From NCBI RefSeq assembly GCF_016757965.1, contig NZ_JAEKIW010000017.1:1-52958 (forward strand): a stretch of DNA of 52,958 nucleotides, written 5' to 3'. A model generated the notes under the pieces. It was not told the origin of the DNA and searched no databases. It saw only the letters and a program-made list of their open reading frames with translations. This DNA comes from Archaeoglobus neptunius. Its GTDB lineage: Archaea > Halobacteriota > Archaeoglobi > Archaeoglobales > Archaeoglobaceae. Position numbers and translations under genes: made by a program. This document shows positions 1 to 8,761 of the stretch, piece by piece (within the stretch, counting starts at the first letter, position 1; each line of letters begins with the position of its first letter).

Positions 1-2002
1 CACTTCCCGTGGCGATCTGCTGTGAAGCTGATGAAATCTGCTGCATGCCGGCATTCATCTGATTTACGGCCTCATTCGCTTCTCTGACCTGCTCTGCGGT
101 TTCTTTCATATCCTCCGCCAGTCTTCTAACTATCTCGTTCAGTCTCTCAGCAAACTCGTTGAAAATGTCGAAGGTTTCTCCAAACTCATCATCCCTTAAC
201 TTCTCAAGCCTGACGCTCAAATTGCCGCCCTGCAACTCTTTAATACCGCTACTCAGTATGTTGAGACACTTGCTGGTATATGCAAGCATTTCTTCTATTT
301 CTTTCTCCTTCTCCTTGATTTCCGTGAGGTCTTCTATTGTTTCAACCACTCCCAGAACCTCTCCGTTTTCATCGCGCAGCGGTGCTGCTGTCGCCCTGAC
401 GTAGGCATTTCTTCCGTTCCTGAACTTCACCCATGTCGTCACAACGTAGGCACCATCAATGACATCCGACTTCTCAACCGTATCGTATAGTCCGTGGGCA
501 TTGTCCGGATTGTCGAGAACGAGATCCGCAAGTACAGGTCTTTCTTCATCGTAGAACGGATACCACTGCTTGTTTGTCCCTATTACCTCCTCAGCCTTCA
601 CCCCGCTCAATTCCTCACAGGCTCTGTTCCAGTACCTCACTCTGTGGCTGGCATCGATTACGAATGTCCCAACCGGAAGCCTGTTGATAATCTCCTGAAG
701 CTCCTTCTCCTTCCTCTTCACTTCGCTGACATCCTTCAGGAAAACCACCGCACCGTCGAGTTTTCCATCTATCCACCTGGGTGAAACGCTGACGAGAACC
801 GGTTTTTTGCCATTTGCAGTTCTGATCGTGGCCTCCACATCAAGTACAGCCTCCCCTGCTTCCATTGCCTCAACTGTGGCTCTGCAGACCTGACATTCCT
901 CTTCAAGCTTGAAAAGCTCCTTCGCTCTCTTTCCAAGAGCAAACTCCTCAGTATATCCCGTGAGCTTTTCAGCCTGCTTGCTCCATGCCACGATCCTCCT
1001 CTCGTTATCGATGACGTAGAAGGCGTCCGGCATTCCCGCCATTATTGCCTCGATCTCCGACACCGTATTCTTCAACGCCTTTTCTTTCTCTTTAAGTTCG
1101 CTTATGTCGTAAAACACCTCAATGTAGCCAGCAAAATCATCTCCAACGTAAACAGGATAGACTGACGTTGACGCAACAAAATCTCTGCCATCCTTCGCCA
1201 CTAGCCTGAGTTCAACGTTCTCGATCCGTTTCCTGTTCTTTATCGCATCCACAAGCTTTCTGGCATTTTCCATGTAATCCTCGTGTATTACTGCAATGTC
1301 TGTTGGCCTCAACCCGACTATCTCGTCAGCGCTCTCCAGCCCTGCAAGTTTTGCGGCGTTGTTGTTGCCGAATTTAATCAGTCCATCCTCTCCAACGAAG
1401 ATCACATAGGTTGGCAGATTCTTGAAAACCTCCTTTACAAGCTCATACGCCCTCTTCGCCTCCTCTTCCTTCCTCTTCTGCTCGGTTATATCGATAAAGA
1501 AGTCGACCATTCCTGCGAACTCTCCATCAACATAGATCGGTGCGCAGGATGTAAGTATCGGCATCGATTTGCCCGTCTTGACCTCCAGAAACCCCTCTTT
1601 TCCTTCAATTTTCATTTTATTTTCAAACGCCAGCTCTACAAAGGTTTTCCCTCCCGCAGCAAGATTTCTGGCAACCTCAGAGGGCCTCCTTCCTATCAGA
1701 TCGGAAACGTCTCCCCCATAGATCTCAGCAGCGTACTCGTTAATGTATTCTATGACGCCATCCCTGTTCAGAAACAGTACAAACGCCGGTCTGGGAATCT
1801 GCCTTATCAGCTCGCTTATAAATTTCCTTGTTCTCTCAAGCTCTCTTTCTTTTTCCGCCAGCAGTGCCTTCAACCTCTCTATCTCACTCTTCTCCTCCCT
1901 GCAATCCCCCCTCTTTGCCGTGTTTTCCATGAGCATCCTCAATCTTTGAACCACCTCTTCATTCCCCAGAGTAGATAAAAGCTGATTCAGCTCCTCATTC
2001 AT
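1..2002 (-). CDS. Methyl-accepting chemotaxis protein, soluble, multi-PAS (3' end outside window)
   Basis: A chemoreceptor that would signal through CheA/CheW to the archaellum switch. I translated it from the ATG at 2002, which follows a GGTGGTGGT sequence; 667 codons are visible and the frame is open to base 1. After an N-terminal coiled coil (residues 1-50) there are four PAS domains (about 50-170, 180-300, 305-425 and 427-555), each ending in a charged linker of the ITEQKRKEEE type. A HAMP-like helical region (560-615) follows, then the first heptads of the MCP signalling coiled coil (AEQVREANEAVNQMNAGMQQ). No membrane segment is visible, so it should be cytosolic and sense an internal cue. 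PAS3 carries a CxxC (ECQVCR), which may be redox- or metal-linked. It lies downstream of the archaellum operon, separated by about 115 nt of AT-rich DNA. The methylation and CheW-contact region is not in the window. Confidence 0.88.
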   Translation of the reverse strand, partial: MNEELNQLLSTLGNEEVVQRLRMLMENTAKRGDCREEKSEIERLKALLAEKERELERTRKFISELIRQIPRPAFVLFLNRDGVIEYINEYAAEIYGGDVSDLIGRRPSEVARNLAAGGKTFVELAFENKMKIEGKEGFLEVKTGKSMPILTSCAPIYVDGEFAGMVDFFIDITEQKRKEEEAKRAYELVKEVFKNLPTYVIFVGEDGLIKFGNNNAAKLAGLESADEIVGLRPTDIAVIHEDYMENARKLVDAIKNRKRIENVELRLVAKDGRDFVASTSVYPVYVGDDFAGYIEVFYDISELKEKEKALKNTVSEIEAIMAGMPDAFYVIDNERRIVAWSKQAEKLTGYTEEFALGKRAKELFKLEEECQVCRATVEAMEAGEAVLDVEATIRTANGKKPVLVSVSPRWIDGKLDGAVVFLKDVSEVKRKEKELQEIINRLPVGTFVIDASHRVRYWNRACEELSGVKAEEVIGTNKQWYPFYDEERPVLADLVLDNPDNAHGLYDTVEKSDVIDGAYVVTTWVKFRNGRNAYVRATAAPLRDENGEVLGVVETIEDLTEIKEKEKEIEEMLAYTSKCLNILSSGIKELQGGNLSVRLEKLRDDEFGETFDIFNEFAERLNEIVRRLAEDMKETAEQVREANEAVNQMNAGMQQISSASQQIATGS

Positions 2003-2118
2003 ACCACCACCATTAGTTGATGGTCGAAAATAAAAAATAAAATTTTCTCTATAAAGTAAAATTTCTGATGAGAAACTGCAAAAGTGAAATGACAGGATAA
2101 TATATACTTAACACAAAA

Positions 2119-2787
2119 TTAAATATTATCGTAGTATAATTTTTCAAACATTTCTTTCGATTTCAGTTCAGCTTCCGATAGGCTGTCCAGTACAATCTTA
2201 ATTTTCTCTGCACTCTTCTTTACCATTTCAAATGCCTTATCGGTGTCGATTTCATCTTTGAGTTCGGATACACCAAGTATGATGGACAAGGGATTTCTCA
2301 GACGATCCGAAAGATACTGGAAGTGTTCCAGGTTGGCTTTAAGTCTCGAAAGCATTACGTCCATCTCGACCGTAATTTCAAGATTCTCAATAGCCCTTGA
2401 AAGAACTGTAACCATATCCTTCAGAATTTGAATTGTTTCCTCATTTGCATCCTTTAGGAAGATGTAAGCAGCAGCTTTGTTCGAGACTGGAATGGATAGA
2501 AGAAGTTTATGATCCACATCCTCACATTCGCAGTGCTCGGCATTCACGACGCTGAAAACCTTGGGGGTGTAATTCAGATACCTGCATTTCAGCACGTTTT
2601 CGTTCATCCTGTAATGTTCTCCGCTTTCATCCGTGACGATGACGCCGGTGCATTCGTCACTTTCAATTACAAGATCACAGAAATACTTTATCATCTTTTC
2701 CCGGTTTCTGAACATCCAGACGTTGCTCGAGAACGTAAACGCATTAAAAAGAAGTTCGTTGATCCGCCTTAGCTCTTCATCACTCAT
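2119..2787 (-). CDS. GAF-like protein with degenerate histidine-kinase DHp domain, no ATPase
   Basis: 222 aa. Residues about 25-135 look like a GAF-type sensor fold, with cysteines at 37, 46, 68, 86 and 88 (HCEC at 85-88). Residues about 145-205 resemble a histidine-kinase dimerisation helix pair: YLSDRLRNPLSIILG corresponds to the H-box, but the position of the phospho-acceptor His is Asp161. The only close histidine is H155. The protein ends without any HATPase domain, so it cannot be an autonomous kinase as it stands. It is the last gene of the archaellum transcription unit; its ATG overlaps the stop of the preceding gene by 4 nt (ATGA), which suggests translational coupling. A role as a sensory adaptor or phosphotransfer/dimerisation partner for motility is inference; no function is established. 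Confidence 0.8.
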   Translation of the reverse strand: MSDEELRRINELLFNAFTFSSNVWMFRNREKMIKYFCDLVIESDECTGVIVTDESGEHYRMNENVLKCRYLNYTPKVFSVVNAEHCECEDVDHKLLLSIPVSNKAAAYIFLKDANEETIQILKDMVTVLSRAIENLEITVEMDVMLSRLKANLEHFQYLSDRLRNPLSIILGVSELKDEIDTDKAFEMVKKSAEKIKIVLDSLSEAELKSKEMFEKLYYDNI

Positions 2788-3419
2788 CCTCTCCCACCTG
2801 CTAGAGCCTTAAACCTCTGTATTGTCTCCTGAAGTTCCCTTTCAAGCTCCTCGGCCGAGAACTTCTGTCCCTTAAGGTCCCTCAGAAGATCGATTTCCTC
2901 CTCTTCCTTGACCTCAACTTCCTTTGCAATGCTCGAGATAAGATCATCTTCCTCATCAAACTCAACCTCATCAACCTCCTCCTGCTCGAAATCATCATCT
3001 TCATCGGTGTCTTCGAGTTTCACCTCCTCACCAATATCCTCAAAATCCATATCCAGGTCCGAATTCAGATCTGGAAGGTCGGGTACATCTGGAAGCTTTT
3101 CTTCGCTATTTTCCACTGGCTTTATCGTGCTTGCAGTCTCCATCTCCTCGAGAAGATTGTCATCGATCTGCACCGTTTTAACGGCATCGTCCAGCGGAAC
3201 AACCTTTTCCTCAGCCTGACCCTCCCTCTTGCTCACGCCCGCACCAACAACCTCTTCGAGTTCTCTATCAACCTCCTTTATTTTCTCCTCAATCTCCTTC
3301 TTTCTCGCTATCTTCGGCACTTTCAATCTCTTCAGCATGTCACCTCCCACCCTATCGTTGAGATACGGCAGTGCCAGAACGATTGCTGCAAAAACAATAC
3401 CGATCACCAGCTCAATCAT
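2784..3419 (-). CDS. Membrane-anchored, highly acidic protein in archaellum operon (unknown function)
   Basis: 211 aa, not recognised as a named family. Residues 2-19 form one hydrophobic segment (IELVIGIVFAAIVLALPY), followed by a basic stretch (KRLKVPKIARKK) typical of a cytoplasmic stop-transfer flank, then a charged coiled-coil helix (about 40-60). A long Asp/Glu-rich and probably disordered part (about 100-180) contains runs such as DTDEDDDFEQEEVDEVEF, and a C-terminal amphipathic helix (about 185-208) closes it. It follows arlJ by 12 nt with a good site (GAGGTGAGGATATG). A single anchor with an acidic tail suggests a tether or scaffold at the motor base, perhaps linking ArlC/D/E-type proteins or chemotaxis components. 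That is inference from layout only. Confidence 0.72.
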   Translation of the reverse strand: MIELVIGIVFAAIVLALPYLNDRVGGDMLKRLKVPKIARKKEIEEKIKEVDRELEEVVGAGVSKREGQAEEKVVPLDDAVKTVQIDDNLLEEMETASTIKPVENSEEKLPDVPDLPDLNSDLDMDFEDIGEEVKLEDTDEDDDFEQEEVDEVEFDEEDDLISSIAKEVEVKEEEEIDLLRDLKGQKFSAEELERELQETIQRFKALAGGRG

Positions 3420-3431
3420 ATCCTCACCTCC

Positions 3432-5066
3432 TCACGTCTCCACAAAAGAGGGCAAACTAAACGCCCATTTGACAACTGGCGGAACAACAAGCATTAAAAT
3501 TCCGGATAAAATCAGGAAAATTGCTGCATAGTAAAGGTAAAGGTATTTTCCTCCACCCTTAACGATGTTTGCGGAAAGGGTGTTGGCGATGGTCAGGGAA
3601 ACAATTATCATAAGCGAGTACTGGTTGAGAAGATCGACGGGTATTCCCGAGAATATCCCTATGTTCAATCCCTGCAATCCACCGGGTATTTTGTTGAACA
3701 CCTCCCCTGTATCCACACCTCCAAGCTGGGTTGTGAAAAGATTTGAGATGTAGTCCGAGAATATGGCAAGTATCTGAGTTATGAACAGGATAAGGGAAAC
3801 CATAGCGAGATGGAGCGGAATTATTAGATTCACGAATCCCGAGGATATTAGATCCCTCTTCAACCTCAGCAGAACCATCTCCAGGTTTGATGATGATACT
3901 ATCTCTCCAACAACGTCAGCATCACCACCCAGATCGGTAGCATCCACAAATATTGCCGTCAGCTTGGAGATCAGGTAACTCCCGCTTTCACCGACGAACC
4001 TCTCCCAGGAAATTCTTGGATCCAGACCCATTGAAAGCCTCCTGTAAAGCTGCAACACGAGTTCTTTAAGCTCGCCGAGATTCTTCTGATCTATTCTGCT
4101 CAACGCCTCGGCCACGGAAACCCCGGCACCAGCTTTTATCGCACCCAGACTTCGGATGAATGCTGTGAAAGCCTCATCCCTTTTGCTGATCTTCACATCG
4201 TCAACCCTCGCCAGATAGCCAATCGGCAGGATTAAAATCCCCGCTAGAATGAATCCCAGTCCTCTGTAATCACCTCCGGGCAGCAATCCGAGATTCAGAA
4301 TTCCCGTTTTGAGATTAAACACTGTTGGCAGGATTGAAATGAAAGCAACCATCATTACAGCGATTGGAAGCAGTACAGGAGCTAATCGGGAGATTGCCAC
4401 CTGCTCTTTTGATTTGATTTTCATGTCATGAACCTTTCTGTCCTTGGGAACGGCTTTGAAGAGCATGAAAACTCCAAACAGGGCTATCACGAAGTTTCCG
4501 AATGCAGAAGTGATCAGTGTTGCAGATGGATCCCCGACACTGTAGATGACGACGGAGAGCAAAACCACAACAGATATCAGCGATGCCGAGACAAGAAGGG
4601 ATGTGTAAGCGTCACTCCACTTTCTCAGACTTTCAAGGTTTCGCTCGTATTCATCCTTTCTTACTGTTTTGAATGTTTTCCACTCCCTTTCGAGAAACTC
4701 ATCATCCGGTTCTCCTGCTGCTATTGCATTTGAAAGCCTGTTGAACAGCTTTTTCAGTCTCTCATGCCTGATCTTCTCTGCAACCAGCTCACAGGCTGTG
4801 GCATAGTCGTAATGCCATTTCTGAGTCAGGTCCTTGACCTTTCTGAAATACTCGCTGGGGGCGTACTCTTCCTTCTCGGAAACCATCTCAAATATCTTGT
4901 CTCTGCTGAGATTCGCTGTTGACAGCGAGGCCATGTAGGTAAGAGTAAAAAGAAGGTCATTGTCCATTAACAGCTCTTTTCCCCTGCTTTTTAATGCGTC
5001 AGAAATTCTACCAAGCTTTCCGAAACCAACGGAGATCTTCGGTGCCCTTGCAGTTTTGAACTCCAT
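3432..5066 (-). CDS. arlJ: Archaellum platform membrane protein ArlJ (FlaJ)
   Basis: 544 aa from the ATG at 5066 (AGGTGATTGAG ahead of it; a GTG three codons upstream is also open). ArlJ is the polytopic inner-membrane core of the archaellum motor, homologous to PilC/GspF, and couples ArlI ATP hydrolysis to filament assembly and rotation. The protein has two cytoplasmic helical domains, including SKRDEAFTAFIRSLGAIKAGAGVSVAEAL about residue 300, with the glycine-rich stretch usual for T2SSF domains. Clusters of membrane helices lie around 160-210, 230-285 and 415-545. Length matches the family. It starts 9 nt after the arlI stop, in the conserved arlH-arlI-arlJ order. Confidence 0.95.
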   Translation of the reverse strand: MEFKTARAPKISVGFGKLGRISDALKSRGKELLMDNDLLFTLTYMASLSTANLSRDKIFEMVSEKEEYAPSEYFRKVKDLTQKWHYDYATACELVAEKIRHERLKKLFNRLSNAIAAGEPDDEFLEREWKTFKTVRKDEYERNLESLRKWSDAYTSLLVSASLISVVVLLSVVIYSVGDPSATLITSAFGNFVIALFGVFMLFKAVPKDRKVHDMKIKSKEQVAISRLAPVLLPIAVMMVAFISILPTVFNLKTGILNLGLLPGGDYRGLGFILAGILILPIGYLARVDDVKISKRDEAFTAFIRSLGAIKAGAGVSVAEALSRIDQKNLGELKELVLQLYRRLSMGLDPRISWERFVGESGSYLISKLTAIFVDATDLGGDADVVGEIVSSSNLEMVLLRLKRDLISSGFVNLIIPLHLAMVSLILFITQILAIFSDYISNLFTTQLGGVDTGEVFNKIPGGLQGLNIGIFSGIPVDLLNQYSLMIIVSLTIANTLSANIVKGGGKYLYLYYAAIFLILSGILMLVVPPVVKWAFSLPSFVET

Positions 5067-5075
5067 CTCAATCAC

Positions 5076-6935
5076 CTAAACCTTAATGCTCAGCAACCCA
5101 CTCTTGTATATCTTCGATATCGACTTGAATAACTCATAGAAATCCGTGACCCCCTGTTCATGGAGCTTTTTGAGTATTCTGGCCCTTTTTTCAACCTCCT
5201 CGTAGATTAACCTCTTCTTGTTTGGTGGGATACCAAGTCTCGTTGCGATCTTCTGCTCCAAAAGATATGAGCTCCCGAATCCAGTGAATACATGCGTATC
5301 TGTAACAGGATCCCACTGAAAAACCTCGATGAATGATACTCCTCCCTTTTGCGGGTTATAACCGACGATTTCGCTAACACTGAGAACTCTCCTGACGAGC
5401 TTACCGTCGGGTCTCCTCACTGCACTCTGAATGACAACGAAGTTCAGGTTGTCTATGAATGTCTTTGGCACACTTATCGGTTCGGTTGTCAATCTCTGAA
5501 TTAGCTTCTCAACGGTTGCTGCATGGAATGTAGACATCACAGGGTGGCCCGTCTGCATGGCCTGAAACGCAATGTTGCCCTCAACACCTCTGATCTCACC
5601 AACCAGGATGTAGTTCGGCCTCTGTCTCAATGCAGCCTTCAGCAGATCGAACATTGTAACATCACTCCCTCCCCCCTCACCAATCCCGCCAGCTCTTGTG
5701 GAACCCCTTGTAACTTCTCTCGTCCAGTTCCTGTGCGGAACCTGCAGTTCAGGTGTGTCCTCAATAGAAACCACCTTCGCCTCCGGCCTGATGAATGCCG
5801 TAATCGCATTGAGAAGTGTGGTTTTACCACTTGCTGTCTCACCACAGATGAACCCGCTCATGCCTTCGCTGATCAGCAGCCAGAGATAGCCGGCGATCAT
5901 GTAGTCCAGAGAACCAAACTCTATCAGTTGCAGAACGCTGAACGGTGTTTCGTTGAACTTTCTGATTGTGAAGTTGCTACCGTTCTTGCTTATGTCGTTT
6001 CCAAAGACGATGTTAATTCTGCTTCCGTCCGGCAGGGTGGCATCAACTATTGGATCCTTGTAAGTCACGGGCTTTCCTATTCTCTCCGCCAGCCTTATTA
6101 TGAACTTGTTGAGAGTTTCCTCATCCCTGAACTCTATAACGCTCTTCAACCCCTTGAATATCTTGTGCTCAACAAAAATCGGACCCAAACCGCTGCAGGA
6201 AATGTCCTCGATGTACTTGTCTCTAATATAGGGCTCAAGGACACCCAGTCCAACCTTGTCCCTGATCAAGGCATACTCCAGCGCCTTGTACTGCTGCGCT
6301 GTTACCTTTATCTTGTCTCTGAATCCATTTTTACTGTTCCTGAAGAATCCCAGTTTTAGCCTGGGCAGTAGCCTCAGTTCGCCCCTGCTGTCCTCCATGA
6401 AAGATTCGCTGCCATCAGTGATCTCACAGACCTCTTTCAAAGCCTCTTTAAGAATCCTTATCTTCTCCTCATTGTCCTCCGGATCAAAGTCAATGTCCGT
6501 AATGTAGTCAACGAGCCTTATCTCGACTTCCTTCATCAGCTCGTCAACTCCAGTCAATAGTGTTGGCTCGATGGGGATGTAGAAGTTCCTCATATCGTTC
6601 TTGTCCGGGTAGACGTGGATGTATATCTGCTCATCCGCCGGGTAGATCAGATTCGGTCTGTCCAGATCGCCATGTTTCTTCCTGTCAAGCTTCGGGGCAA
6701 ATTTTGGTATTCCGATTTTGTCGAGGGGGAGAATATGGAGGTACTCAAGAAGATGGAGATTCTTCTCGACTTCCTTTTTCATCCTGTCGGGAAGCAGTTT
6801 GTAGATACCACAGGTTGCAATGTTGGAATGGTCATGTTCTTCCTCCAGTGCCCTTGGTTTGAAGGGAAAGTTGGCCACAACTCCCTGTTTCATCCCCTTC
6901 GGCTTAAAGCTGAACTCCAGCTTATCGACGGCCAT
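5076..6935 (-). CDS. arlI: Archaellum motor ATPase ArlI (FlaI)
   Basis: 619 aa, GspE/PilT-superfamily ATPase that forms a hexamer below ArlJ and powers both assembly and rotation of the archaellum. The N-terminal domain (about 1-210) is longer than in many homologues. The core shows Walker A GETASGKT at 365-372, the acidic Asp box (VVSIEDTPELQVPHRN), Walker B with LVGEIRGVEG, and the His box (GHPVMSTFHAAT). The start ATG follows a strong GAGGAGGGGGAG site. A 70-nt AT-rich gap separates it from arlH, unlike the tight spacing elsewhere in the operon, so a secondary promoter there is possible. Motifs are complete and the protein should be active. Confidence 0.97.
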   Translation of the reverse strand: MAVDKLEFSFKPKGMKQGVVANFPFKPRALEEEHDHSNIATCGIYKLLPDRMKKEVEKNLHLLEYLHILPLDKIGIPKFAPKLDRKKHGDLDRPNLIYPADEQIYIHVYPDKNDMRNFYIPIEPTLLTGVDELMKEVEIRLVDYITDIDFDPEDNEEKIRILKEALKEVCEITDGSESFMEDSRGELRLLPRLKLGFFRNSKNGFRDKIKVTAQQYKALEYALIRDKVGLGVLEPYIRDKYIEDISCSGLGPIFVEHKIFKGLKSVIEFRDEETLNKFIIRLAERIGKPVTYKDPIVDATLPDGSRINIVFGNDISKNGSNFTIRKFNETPFSVLQLIEFGSLDYMIAGYLWLLISEGMSGFICGETASGKTTLLNAITAFIRPEAKVVSIEDTPELQVPHRNWTREVTRGSTRAGGIGEGGGSDVTMFDLLKAALRQRPNYILVGEIRGVEGNIAFQAMQTGHPVMSTFHAATVEKLIQRLTTEPISVPKTFIDNLNFVVIQSAVRRPDGKLVRRVLSVSEIVGYNPQKGGVSFIEVFQWDPVTDTHVFTGFGSSYLLEQKIATRLGIPPNKKRLIYEEVEKRARILKKLHEQGVTDFYELFKSISKIYKSGLLSIKV

Positions 6936-7005
6936 ATTCTCCCCCTCCTCATAATTACAATTACTACTATTAACTTACTTACCGGCTCACCTTTGATATA
7001 CTTTA

Positions 7006-7740
7006 CTACGCTCTCGCCTCCGAGACAGGTATTATCTTAAGCCCGAATCCCGGATGGACCTCAAAGCTGACAATATTGCCTGTAGTCTTTCTTGCCCCTC
7101 TTATCTTGGAAACTTCGAGCACGCTCACGTATCTATCCCCCACCTGCTCCTTTCTGAGAAAGAGGTGACAGTCGCATGCTGACCTTATCCTGACAAGGGT
7201 GTCTTCCTTGAACGCATGCTGGTGCAGTGTAATCAGGATGGTCTTTCCGTTGTCGCATAGATTTTTGAGCTTGGTCAGAAACTCCAGAACGTCATCCTCG
7301 GTAGAGTAGGTTGTGAACATCGTCAGAGAGTCGATAATGGCGATATTTTCCCTGATGCTTCTGATGTGATTCGCAACAAGATTCAGTATACTCCTCATCT
7401 GCTCGGTGCTCCAGTCCATACCCTCAAGATGAACGGGAAAAACTCTGAGATATCCCCAGGCGTAGAAATCCGAAACGTCAAGACTGAGAGACTCCATCTG
7501 TCTCAGAAAGCTCTTTATCGTGTTTTCCGTGGTGTAATATGCGATGTTATGCCCGTTTACCAGCCCTCCATAAACGAACTGCTGGCAGAGAACGCTCTTG
7601 CCTGTATCGTTCTCACCCTCAATAAGTGTCAGCGAACCGAGGGGAATTCCCCCACCAAGTCTCTTATCTATCTCCGTGTTTCCACTTGAAAGAATGCTCT
7701 TTTTCTTTTCCTCCTCCAGTTCCATCAGACTTTCAACCAT
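7006..7740 (-). CDS. arlH: Archaellum ATP-binding protein ArlH (FlaH)
   Basis: 244 aa RecA/KaiC-like protein that binds ATP and interacts with ArlI at the motor base; in characterised homologues nucleotide binding and autophosphorylation affect assembly. Walker A is ENDTGKSVL (about residues 41-49), Walker B IAIIDSLTMF, followed by the sensor region ILITLHQHAF. The ATG at 7740 has an excellent GGAGGTGATTGG site. It lies 12 nt downstream of arlF and 70 nt upstream of arlI. Confidence 0.95.
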   Translation of the reverse strand: MVESLMELEEEKKKSILSSGNTEIDKRLGGGIPLGSLTLIEGENDTGKSVLCQQFVYGGLVNGHNIAYYTTENTIKSFLRQMESLSLDVSDFYAWGYLRVFPVHLEGMDWSTEQMRSILNLVANHIRSIRENIAIIDSLTMFTTYSTEDDVLEFLTKLKNLCDNGKTILITLHQHAFKEDTLVRIRSACDCHLFLRKEQVGDRYVSVLEVSKIRGARKTTGNIVSFEVHPGFGLKIIPVSEARA

Positions 7741-7752
7741 CCAATCACCTCC

Positions 7753-8235
7753 TTATGGAACTGCAAAATCAAAACTGTCACAAACGGCATTTGGTGTGCA
7801 GATCAGCAGGACGTAACTGCCGTTTGCAAGCGGCTGCGTGAGGGTGGATTCCATCCTGGCGATCTCATGTGGATCAAATATGCCCGGATTGATCAGCTCC
7901 TTGACCACAGTATAGCTGGTAGAATTGAGGTAAAACGCCACCATCTCGCCAGTATCGGTTTTACCGTAGAGTATTGCATCAAATTCCAGGAAGTTCGGAT
8001 ATTTCACCTCTCCCGTGTTCTTGAAGTACGCTGTAACGGTTCCTGTTGAACTGTCGTAGGTTACGTTGAGGATGCTCATATCACTTCTGAGCTTCTTGAC
8101 TGCCATCTGTACCGCCTCCTTGTAACTCTCAATTGAATACTCAGCAATGGTTGTGGATCCGGCAAGGAAAGTGTACGCCACTGCCACGATTATTGCTGTG
8201 GCCATTATGGCCGCAACGACCGTGTCAAAGCCCAT
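7753..8235 (-). CDS. arlF: Archaellum stator protein ArlF (FlaF)
   Basis: 160 aa from the ATG at 8235 (MGFDTVV), chosen because GGTGA lies five bases ahead of it; in-frame starts up to 8247 exist. One N-terminal membrane helix (VVAAIMATAIIVAVAYTFLA) is followed by a beta-rich extracytoplasmic domain of archaellin-like fold. ArlF homologues bind the S-layer and, with ArlG, act as stator. It lies 5 nt after arlG. ArlF and ArlG are assigned by N-terminal pattern and order, so a swap of the two names is possible. Confidence 0.82.
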   Translation of the reverse strand: MGFDTVVAAIMATAIIVAVAYTFLAGSTTIAEYSIESYKEAVQMAVKKLRSDMSILNVTYDSSTGTVTAYFKNTGEVKYPNFLEFDAILYGKTDTGEMVAFYLNSTSYTVVKELINPGIFDPHEIARMESTLTQPLANGSYVLLICTPNAVCDSFDFAVP

Positions 8236-8240
8236 CTGCA

Positions 8241-8729
8241 TCACCACGAGAAGTAATCGGTGGCTTTAACCCCGTTGTAAAGAACGAAGGTCAGAAGGTA
8301 CTCGTCCTGTGGCATCTGGCTTGCATTTATGTTTTCAATGGAAAACCTCAGGGTCTCACCCTTTTCCCAGTAGTTGTCTCCATCACCGTTCTCTATTGCA
8401 AACGATACTCCGGGATCCGATGGTGTAAAGTGCAGGTAAGCCGAATTCGAGGTTAAGAATATGTCGCTCATCCGAATCAGGTCTGTGTCAAGCTTCGTGT
8501 TGCCGGTATTTTTCACCCAGAAGTAAACGTTTACGGTCGTTGATGTGTTGGTAACCTTAACGAAAATTATATCCATGTCCGTCTCAACTCTCTCGTTGAG
8601 ATTCCCGGAGACGGATGTGTAGGAGTGAGCTAAATCCTTAACAGCGGGCAAAATAACCATAACGGCAGCGGTAACCGCTATTACTGTTGCTATCATCAGA
8701 ATCGATGTGGATATCACCTCCCTTGCCAT
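8241..8729 (-). CDS. arlG: Archaellum stator protein ArlG (FlaG)
   Basis: 162 aa. The N-terminus MAREVISTSILMIATVIAVTA fits the ArlG signature (ISxxIL...A). A single membrane helix is followed by a beta-sandwich domain with conserved FWVKNTGNTKL, the archaellin-like strand pattern. In studied archaea ArlG forms short filaments capped by ArlF that connect the rotor to the cell envelope. The ATG is preceded by GAGGTATAACA. The domain ends YNGVKATDYFSW. It stands between arlD/E and arlF, as in other Archaeoglobales-type operons. Confidence 0.84.
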   Translation of the reverse strand: MAREVISTSILMIATVIAVTAAVMVILPAVKDLAHSYTSVSGNLNERVETDMDIIFVKVTNTSTTVNVYFWVKNTGNTKLDTDLIRMSDIFLTSNSAYLHFTPSDPGVSFAIENGDGDNYWEKGETLRFSIENINASQMPQDEYLLTFVLYNGVKATDYFSW

Positions 8730-8761
8730 TGTTATACCTCAGCGCAGCCGCTCTCACGGCC

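Noticed and set aside
1283-1978. 231-residue plus-strand open frame inside the chemoreceptor gene
   Set aside because: The opposite strand encodes continuous PAS domains; this frame has the composition of an antisense reading.
2908-3219. Serine-rich plus-strand frame (long SSSS runs)
   Set aside because: It is the antisense of the Glu/Asp-rich tail (GAG/GAT codons read as CTC/ATC); an artefact of acidic coding.
5523-6359. 278-residue open frame on the plus strand
   Set aside because: It lies entirely opposite arlI, which has complete Walker and Asp/His boxes; the translation is low complexity and has no ribosome site.
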